Assembly: GCF_018614055.1 (NCBI RefSeq)
Contig: NZ_JAGGPB010000043.1
Span: forward strand, 124,001-188,000
Direction of reading: 5' to 3'
From: Streptomyces sp. ISL-98
GTDB taxonomy: Bacteria > Actinomycetota > Actinomycetes > Streptomycetales > Streptomycetaceae
Length of the DNA: 64,000 bases
Each line of letters opens with the position of its first letter. Positions within the stretch are counted from its first letter, which is position 1. This document shows, one piece after another, positions 58,249-64,000 of this stretch. Made by a program: the position numbers and the translations under genes. The notes under the pieces were generated by a model. That model had not been told where the DNA came from. It did not search any database and was given only the letters and a program-made list of their open reading frames with translations.

Positions 58249-60735
58249 GTGACGAGCGTTGAAGTGACCACCGAACCGTCCGACTCGGGACCCAGCGGCT
58301 ACGCGGCGGCCCGGCTGCGCCTTCTCCAGGAGAAGACGCAGTCCGGGCCGCCGCGCCGTTCCGGACTCGCGAAGCTGACCGACCAATGGCTGGAGGCGCT
58401 GTTCACCACAGCCGCCCGCGAAACCGGAGTACGCGGCGCCGCCCTCGTCGCCGTCGGCGGATACGGCCGCGGCGAACTGTCGCCGCGCAGCGACCTCGAC
58501 CTGCTGCTCCTGCACGACGAGCCCACCAACAAGCCAGAGAAGGGCGCCGTCGCCGCACTCGCCGACCGCCTCTGGTACCCCGTGTGGGACCTCGGCCTCG
58601 CGCTCGACCACTCCGTACGTACCCCCGCCGAGGCCCGCAAGACCGCCGGCGAAGACCTCAAGGTCCACCTCGGGCTGCTCGACGCCCGCCATGTCGCCGG
58701 CGACCTCGGAGTCACCGCCGGGCTGCGCACCGCCGTCCTCGCGGACTGGCGCAACCTCGCCCCCAAACGGCTGCCCGAACTCCACGAGCTGTGCCAGGAA
58801 CGGGCCGTACGGCAGGGCGAGCTGCAGTACCTCCTGGAACCCGACCTCAAGGAAGCCCGCGGCGGCCTGCGCGACGCCACCGCCCTGCGCGCCGTCGCCG
58901 CCTCCTGGCTCGCCGACGCCCCGCGCGAGGGCCTCGACGCGGCGCGGCGCCGACTCCTCGACGTACGCGACGCACTGCACCTCACCACCGGCCGCGCCAC
59001 CGACCGCCTCGCCCTCCAGGAGCAGACCCAGGTCGCCGCCGAACTCGGGCTGCTGGATGCCGACACGCTGCTGCGCGAGGTGTACGAAGCGGCGCGCACC
59101 ATCTCGTACGCCAGCGACGTCACCTGGCGCGAGGTCAACCGGGTCCTGCGCGCCCGGTCGGTCCGCCCCCGCCTGCGCGCCATGCTCGGCGGCAGCAAGC
59201 CCGCCCCCGAACGCACACCCCTCGCGGAAGGCGTCGTCGAGCAGGACGGCGAAGTCGTGCTCGCCCGTACCGCACGGCCCGAGCGCGACCCCGTACTCCC
59301 GCTGCGCGCCGCCGCTGCGGCAGCCCAGTCCGGGCTGCCGATCTCGCTGCACGCCGTACGGCACCTGGCGACGGCCGCGCGCCCGCTGCCCGTCCCGTGG
59401 CCCGCCGAGGCACGCGAGGAACTCATCACGCTGCTCGGCGCGGGCGAGGCCACCGTCGGCGTGTGGGAGGCCCTGGAGGCCGAAGGGCTGATCACCCAGC
59501 TGCTCCCGGACTGGGAGCGGGTGCGCTGCCGTCCGCAGCGCAATCCCGTACACACCTGGACCGTCGACAGGCACCTCGTCGAGGCCACCGTGCGGGCCTC
59601 CTCGCTGACCCGCCGCGTCGGCCGCCCCGACCTGCTGCTGATCGCCGCCCTGCTGCACGACTTCGGCAAGGGCTGGCCCGGCGACCACTCCGTGGCGGGC
59701 GAGATCATCGCCCGGGACATCGCCACCCGGATCGGCTTCTCCGGCCACGACGTCGCTGTGATCGCCACACTCGTACGCCACCACCTCCTCCTCATCGAGA
59801 CCGCCACCCGCCGCGATCTGGACGATCCGGCCACGGTCCGCGCCGTGGCCGACGCGGTCGGAGCCACCGGCACCCTCGAACTCCTGCACGCCCTCACCGA
59901 GGCCGACGCCCTCGCCACCGGACCGGCCGCCTGGAGCACCTGGCGTGCCTCACTCGTCACCGACCTGGTGAAACGCGTCGCCGCGGTCCTCGCGGGCGAA
60001 GCGCCCGCCGCCCCCGAGCCCACCGCCCCCAGCGCCGATCAGGAGCGCCTCGCCATCGAGGCCTTCCGTACCGGCGGACCCGTCCTCTCGCTGCGTGCGC
60101 AGACGGAAGGGCACCCGGCCGTGACGGGTGACGAGCCCGAGCCGCTCGGCGTCGAGCTGCTGATCGCCGTACCGGACCAGCCCGGCGTGCTCCCCGCCGT
60201 GGCCGGCGTACTGGCGATGCACCGGCTGACCGTACGCACGGCAGAACTGCGCTCCGCCGAACTCCCGCACCCGGTGGCCGACGGCGTGGCTACGCCCGGC
60301 GACGTACTGCTGCTCGACTGGCGGGTGGCGGCCGAGTACGGCTCACTGCCCCAGGCCGCCCGGCTGCGCGCGGATCTCGTACGGGCCCTGGACGGCTCCC
60401 TCGACATCCCGTCCCGCCTCGCGGAGCGGGAGCGTGCGTACGAGAAGAATCCGCACCGCCGGGGCGCCCAGGCTCCGCCGCCCCGGGTGACCGTCGCCCC
60501 GGCGGGCTCACGCCTGGCCACGGTGATCGAGGTCCGCGCCCAGGACGCCCCCGGCCTGCTCCACCGCATCGGCCACGCACTGGAGGCCGCGGACGTACGG
60601 GTGCGCAGTGCGCACATCAGCACGCTGGGCGCGAACGCGGTCGATGCTTTCTACGTCACAGGGCCCGATGGGGCTCCGCTGCCGGAGATCGAGGCAACGG
60701 AGGTGGCCAGGGCGCTGGAGGGTGCGCTCCGGTAA
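58249..60735 (+). CDS. glnD: [Protein-PII] nucleotidylyltransferase GlnD
   Basis: 828 aa, GTG start with GGGAG 7 nt upstream. Nucleotidyltransferase domain: AVGGYGRGELSPRSDLDLLLL; GlnD linker domain; HD phosphohydrolase domain LLIAALLHDFGKGWPGDHSVAG; two C-terminal ACT domains (LIAVPDQPGVLPAVAGVLAM and IEVRAQDAPGLLHRIGHAL) sensing glutamine. It adds and removes AMP on GlnK in actinobacteria. Third gene of the amtB operon. Confidence 0.97.
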   Translation: MTSVEVTTEPSDSGPSGYAAARLRLLQEKTQSGPPRRSGLAKLTDQWLEALFTTAARETGVRGAALVAVGGYGRGELSPRSDLDLLLLHDEPTNKPEKGAVAALADRLWYPVWDLGLALDHSVRTPAEARKTAGEDLKVHLGLLDARHVAGDLGVTAGLRTAVLADWRNLAPKRLPELHELCQERAVRQGELQYLLEPDLKEARGGLRDATALRAVAASWLADAPREGLDAARRRLLDVRDALHLTTGRATDRLALQEQTQVAAELGLLDADTLLREVYEAARTISYASDVTWREVNRVLRARSVRPRLRAMLGGSKPAPERTPLAEGVVEQDGEVVLARTARPERDPVLPLRAAAAAAQSGLPISLHAVRHLATAARPLPVPWPAEAREELITLLGAGEATVGVWEALEAEGLITQLLPDWERVRCRPQRNPVHTWTVDRHLVEATVRASSLTRRVGRPDLLLIAALLHDFGKGWPGDHSVAGEIIARDIATRIGFSGHDVAVIATLVRHHLLLIETATRRDLDDPATVRAVADAVGATGTLELLHALTEADALATGPAAWSTWRASLVTDLVKRVAAVLAGEAPAAPEPTAPSADQERLAIEAFRTGGPVLSLRAQTEGHPAVTGDEPEPLGVELLIAVPDQPGVLPAVAGVLAMHRLTVRTAELRSAELPHPVADGVATPGDVLLLDWRVAAEYGSLPQAARLRADLVRALDGSLDIPSRLAERERAYEKNPHRRGAQAPPPRVTVAPAGSRLATVIEVRAQDAPGLLHRIGHALEAADVRVRSAHISTLGANAVDAFYVTGPDGAPLPEIEATEVARALEGALR

Positions 60736-60826
60736 GGAGCAGGGGGCAGACCCCACCGCAGAGGGACAGATACCCTGGGGGTCATCTCTGTCCACCCGTC
60801 CCCTGACCCGAGGATTCGCGACCGCC

Positions 60827-62377
60827 GTGTTCGATACTCTTTCCGACCGCCTCGCAGCGACATTCAAGAACCTCAGGGGCAAGGGCCGCCTTTCCGAGGC
60901 GGACATCGACGCCACGGCGCGGGAGATCCGTATCGCGCTGCTGGAAGCGGATGTCGCGCTGCCCGTCGTCCGTGCGTTCATCAAGCAGGTCAAGGAGCGC
61001 GCGACCGGCGTCGAGGTCTCTCAGGCGCTGAACCCGGCCCAGCAGGTCATCAAGATCGTCAACGAGGAGCTCGTCGGCATCCTCGGTGGCGAGACCCGCC
61101 GTCTGCGGTTCGCCAAGAACCCGCCCACCGTGATCATGCTCGCGGGTCTCCAGGGTGCCGGTAAGACGACCCTCGCCGGAAAGCTGGGCCTCTGGCTCAA
61201 GGGCCAGGGCCACTCCCCGATCCTGGTCGCCTGCGACCTCCAGCGCCCCAACGCCGTCAACCAGCTGAGCGTCGTCGCCGAGCGCGCAGGTGTCGCGGTG
61301 TACGCCCCGCAGCCCGGCAACGGTGTGGGCGACCCGGTCCAGGTCGCCAAGGACTCGATCGAGTACGCGAAGAACAAGCTGCACGACATCGTCATCGTCG
61401 ACACCGCGGGCCGCCTCGGTATCGACCAGGAGCTGATGCAGCAGGCCGCGGACATCCGCGACGCCGTCAGCCCCGACGAGGTCCTGTTCGTCGTCGACGC
61501 GATGATCGGTCAGGACGCGGTCAACACCGCCGAGGCGTTCCGCGACGGCGTCGGCTTCGACGGCGTGGTGCTGTCCAAGCTCGACGGTGACGCGCGTGGT
61601 GGTGCGGCGCTGTCCATCGCGCAGGTGACCGGCCGCCAGATCATGTTCGCCTCCAACGGCGAGAAGCTGGACGACTTCGACGCGTTCCACCCGGACCGCA
61701 TGGCGTCCCGCATCCTCGGCATGGGCGACATGCTGTCGCTCATCGAGAAGGCCGAGCAGACCTTCAGCCAGCAAGAGGCCGAAGCGATGGCGGCCAAGCT
61801 GGCGAAGGGCCCGAAGGAGTTCACGCTCGACGACTTCCTGGCCCAGATGGAGCAGGTCAGGAAGATGGGCTCCATCTCCAAGCTGCTCGGGATGATGCCC
61901 GGCATGGGACAGATCAAGGACCAGATCAACAACATCGACGAGCGCGATGTGGACCGTACCGCCGCGATCATCAAGTCGATGACCCCCGCCGAGCGCCAGG
62001 ACCCGACGATCATCAACGGCTCGCGCCGGGCCCGTGTCGCCAAGGGTTCGGGTGTCGAGGTCAGCGCCGTGAAGAACCTGGTGGAGCGGTTCTTCGAGGC
62101 GCGCAAGATGATGTCGAAGATGGCCCAGGGCGGCGGGATGCCGGGCATGCCCGGGATTCCCGGCATGGGTGGCGGCCCCGGCCGTCAGAAGAAGCAGCAG
62201 AAGCAGGCCAAGGGCAAGCGCAAGAGCGGCAACCCGATGAAGCGCAAGCTCGAGGAGCAGGCCGCCGCCGAGCGCCGCGAGCAGGCCGGTCAGCCGGGCG
62301 CCGCGCTGGGGCTGCCGGGCGGCCAGGTCCCGCAGGACTTCGAACTGCCCGACGAGTTCAAGAAGTTCATGGGCTGA
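60827..62377 (+). CDS. ffh: Signal recognition particle protein Ffh
   Basis: 516 aa from GTG 60827 (VFDTLSDRLAATFKNLRGKG). NG GTPase: LAGLQGAGKTTLAGKLG, CDLQRPNAVNQL, DTAGRLGIDQELMQQ, SKLDGDARGGAAL, GEKLDDFDAFHPDRMASRILGMGD; Met-rich M domain (MGSISKLLGMMPGMGQ) binding the SRP RNA and signal peptides, followed by an actinobacterial basic tail. The ribosome site is weak. Partner FtsY is encoded 7 kb upstream. Confidence 0.98.
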   Translation: MFDTLSDRLAATFKNLRGKGRLSEADIDATAREIRIALLEADVALPVVRAFIKQVKERATGVEVSQALNPAQQVIKIVNEELVGILGGETRRLRFAKNPPTVIMLAGLQGAGKTTLAGKLGLWLKGQGHSPILVACDLQRPNAVNQLSVVAERAGVAVYAPQPGNGVGDPVQVAKDSIEYAKNKLHDIVIVDTAGRLGIDQELMQQAADIRDAVSPDEVLFVVDAMIGQDAVNTAEAFRDGVGFDGVVLSKLDGDARGGAALSIAQVTGRQIMFASNGEKLDDFDAFHPDRMASRILGMGDMLSLIEKAEQTFSQQEAEAMAAKLAKGPKEFTLDDFLAQMEQVRKMGSISKLLGMMPGMGQIKDQINNIDERDVDRTAAIIKSMTPAERQDPTIINGSRRARVAKGSGVEVSAVKNLVERFFEARKMMSKMAQGGGMPGMPGIPGMGGGPGRQKKQQKQAKGKRKSGNPMKRKLEEQAAAERREQAGQPGAALGLPGGQVPQDFELPDEFKKFMG

Positions 62378-62397
62378 CGCCCGCTGTCCGTACGCGC

Positions 62398-62433
62398 CGT
62401 GGGCGCCCCTCCTTCATTGAGCGGGCGCCCACG
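62398..62433. terminator. Terminator between ffh and the convergent methyltransferase gene
   Basis: CGTGGGCGCCC (62398-62408) pairs with GGGCGCCCACG (62423-62433), 14-nt loop; no T run. Confidence 0.8.
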
Positions 62434-62450
62434 TTGCTTACGGGGTCAGA

Positions 62451-63326
62451 TCACGGCGTACGCGCTATCAGGTACCGGAAGACGTTCGACATCCAGACCG
62501 TCCCGTCGGAGCGCAGATGGGGATGGAGCGCCTCGGTGAGTTCCTTCTCGACCTGCGCCGGATCCGTTGCCCGTACGGCCGAGTCGAACAGCCCGGTCGA
62601 CAGCAGCCCGCGTACGGCGCTCTCCATGTCGGCGTAGCCGAAGGGGCACGAGACGCGCCCCGAGCCGTCGGGCTTCAGCCCGGCCCGCGAGGCCACGTCC
62701 TCCAGGTCGTCCCTGAGCGCGGGACGCCAGCGGCCGCTGTGGGGGGCGCGCAGCGTCTCGGTCAGCCGGGACGCGACCCGCAGCACCGAGGAGGTGGCGC
62801 AGCGCTCGGGCGGGCCCCAACCGGCGATGACCACGGGGCTGCCGCGTTCCGCGAGCGGTACGGCGCCTTCGAGCGCCGACGCGATTCCTTCCGAGTCGCC
62901 GGCCGCGCAGCCCAGCGGCTCGAAGGCCGTCACCAGGTTGTACGCCGGAGCGCTGGGCTCGCACACCGCCGCGGTGGCTCCGGCGAACAGGCGCCTGGAC
63001 GCCTCGGGCCCGCCCCCCGATGCGCCGCCCCGGGCGGCCGCGTCCGGGAGCAGCCGCTCGCGGGCCAGCGCGACTCGTTCGGTGTCGGCTTCGACGCCTG
63101 TCACGCGGGCGCCTCGCGCCGCCGCGATCAGCAGGGCGAGGCCGGAGCCGCAGCCGAGGCCGAGCAGCCGGGTGTCGGGGCCTACCTCGAGCCGCTCATA
63201 CACCGATTCGTAGAGCGGCACCAGCATCCGTTCCTGAATCTCGGCCCAGTCACGAGCGCGTGCACCGGCGTCCGCCGCCGGCGCGGAGGCCGTGTTCGGG
63301 TGGTGCTGTACGAGCGTAGGTGTCAT
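62451..63326 (-). CDS. SAM-dependent methyltransferase
   Basis: 291 aa from ATG 63326 (GGGG 8 nt upstream); ATG 63356 with AGGA 6 nt upstream is an equally plausible start (301 aa). Class I fold: LLGLGCGSGLALLIAAARGARVTGVEAD is the SAM site, VIAGWGPPERCATSSVLRVASRL the later beta-strand region, and FGYADMESAVRGLLSTG the C-terminal lid seen in small-molecule methyltransferases. Substrate unknown. Convergent with ffh. Confidence 0.88.
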   Translation of the reverse strand: MTPTLVQHHPNTASAPAADAGARARDWAEIQERMLVPLYESVYERLEVGPDTRLLGLGCGSGLALLIAAARGARVTGVEADTERVALARERLLPDAAARGGASGGGPEASRRLFAGATAAVCEPSAPAYNLVTAFEPLGCAAGDSEGIASALEGAVPLAERGSPVVIAGWGPPERCATSSVLRVASRLTETLRAPHSGRWRPALRDDLEDVASRAGLKPDGSGRVSCPFGYADMESAVRGLLSTGLFDSAVRATDPAQVEKELTEALHPHLRSDGTVWMSNVFRYLIARTP

Positions 63327-63864
63327 CGAAAGCGCCCCAATCCGCCGAGAGGTCATTCTGTGTCCTGATTGACGTCCCCCGTGTGCGTGCGCTCGTGCTC
63401 CCCCCCGTAAGCCAGGGAACTGCTCATCCGCCCCCAAGTCCAGAGGTCGTATGGCAATGCTTGTGTGCCCCCGCCCTGCGCCCCCGCGTCCGGCGTGGAT
63501 CCATCATCCAGAGTGCTGCCGAAGCGGCGTTCCCGCCACGGCAGCCGCTGACGGGCCAGTTCCGGATGCCCCAGCTGCCCCGGGTACTGTCGCCATCGCG
63601 GCGTGCACCCAATTGGGGTATTAGGCAGCGCCAGGCGCGCAACTGGCGCCCCCGGAGCGCCTGACGCCCCGGCGTGCGGGGGTTGTCTACGCGCTGGGGC
63701 GTACGCGCTGGTACGTACCGGGTTGGTGCGAGCTGGGCGTGTCCTCCGCAGATCAGCGCACCCGCCCTCGTCAGGACGCATCAACGGCAACTGACTGGTA
63801 CGTGCAAATTATTTGGGATGGCCCGGAATAGGAACACCGGGGCACCCCGGCTCGTTGTCACGAC
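63327..63864. other. Non-coding region upstream of the last gene
   Basis: About 540 nt with only short frames of poor codon character on both strands. TACGCGCTGG is directly repeated near 63688-63712. An A/T-rich patch (63807-63834, AAATTATTTGGG and GAATAGGAAC) probably holds the promoter for 63865. No RNA family was recognised. Confidence 0.35.
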
Positions 63865-64000
63865 GTGAGCACGACACCACCTGTTCTCGCCGCAGAGCTG
63901 GCGCAGGCGTGGGCCGACATTCAGCGGTACCACCCCGAGCTGCCAGATCTAGCCGCGCCCGAGTCCCTGATCGGAGAGTCCTCGTCCGCCTGCGGCGCGG
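63865..64000 (+). CDS. Conserved hypothetical protein (partial, N-terminus only)
   Basis: Begins at GTG 63865 (MSTTPPVLAAELAQAWADIQ, then RYHPELPDLAAPESLIGES) and runs off the right edge after 45 codons. Strong third-position G/C bias supports coding. The start is familiar from a widespread Streptomyces protein of unknown function encoded near ffh, a recollection only. No function can be assigned from what is visible. Confidence 0.75.
   Translation, partial: MSTTPPVLAAELAQAWADIQRYHPELPDLAAPESLIGESSSACGA

Noticed and set aside
63353..63790. 145-aa leftward ORF upstream of the methyltransferase gene
   Set aside because: Arg/Ala-rich composition typical of antisense shadows in high-GC DNA; no supporting start site.
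1..64000. CRISPR arrays, prophage genes, complete IS elements or a biosynthetic gene cluster
   Set aside because: None seen; apart from the MITE-like element and the BTAD/monooxygenase pair, the window is a conserved core chromosomal block.

Overview
This is a stretch of a high-GC actinobacterial chromosome, almost certainly Streptomyces. The signs are strong G/C third-position bias, many GTG starts, a conservon (cvn) cluster, ndgR, hupS and nsdA, and a single TTA codon in the whole window. From memory, the gene order closely follows the Streptomyces coelicolor core-genome arm around SCO5540-SCO5588 (cvn1, gltX, tRNA cluster, ndgR-leuCD, hupS, gpsA, ddlA, thiL-thiD, rpmB, recG, rsmD, coaD, rpmF-rnc-mutM, smc, glcP, ftsY, nsdA, amtB-glnK-glnD, ffh). 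Nothing here could be searched against a database. Most of the window is conserved housekeeping sequence, with a few accessory or lineage-specific insertions.

Layout. 1-8.8 kb: two tandem leftward conservons (histidine-kinase-like CvnA, roadblock CvnB, DUF742 CvnC, Ras-like GTPase CvnD). One is complete; the other is cut by the left edge after cvnA and the first codons of cvnB. 9.3-13.5 kb: a small conserved gene, an FAH-family hydrolase translationally coupled to gltX, a HAD phosphatase preceded by a broken copy of its own 5' end, then five tRNA genes (Gln-Glu-Glu-Gln-Glu) carrying two tandem DasR-like boxes. 13.5-15.4 kb: two MEDS-domain signalling proteins, one fused to STAS and one to an anti-sigma-type ATPase. 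15.4-19.6 kb: ndgR divergent from leuCD, a small helical protein, and hupS. 19.7-26.7 kb: cofC, plsC-like, gpsA, ddlA, DUF3515 lipoprotein, a stand-alone RAM domain, thiL and thiD. 26.7-31 kb: a flavin monooxygenase and a BTAD/AfsR-type regulator, which look accessory. 31-43.8 kb: rpmB, a FakA-like kinase, recG, rsmD, coaD, a coiled-coil protein, the yceD-rpmF-rnc-mutM block, an HxlR/WrbA-like redox pair, a CAP-domain exoprotein and acylphosphatase. 43.6-49.6 kb: a small coiled-coil protein, smc and a glcP-like glucose permease. 49.6-52.1 kb: a luciferase-like monooxygenase and an NCS1 nucleobase permease. 52.2-62.4 kb: ftsY, a PrimPol-like protein, nsdA, the nitrogen operon amtB-glnK-glnD, and ffh. 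The right edge holds a methyltransferase and the start of another conserved gene.

Themes. Both protein components of the SRP targeting cycle (ftsY, ffh) lie within 10 kb. Glutamate/glutamine handling recurs: a presumably non-discriminating GluRS, clustered tRNA-Gln and tRNA-Glu genes with DasR-like operators, the IclR regulator NdgR, and a GlnR-type box in front of amtB-glnK-glnD. Many promoters place a TANNNT -10 hexamer 5-7 nt before the start codon, which implies leaderless mRNAs.

The most notable unexplained features are: the tandem dre-like sites inside the tRNA cluster; an interspersed palindromic repeat translated as part of the gltX N-terminus; an unusually long low-complexity insertion in the SMC hinge; a MITE-like element whose CTAG target duplication supplies the ddlA stop codon; a 50-bp perfect palindrome; and the near-identical 5' ends of the two cvnB genes.
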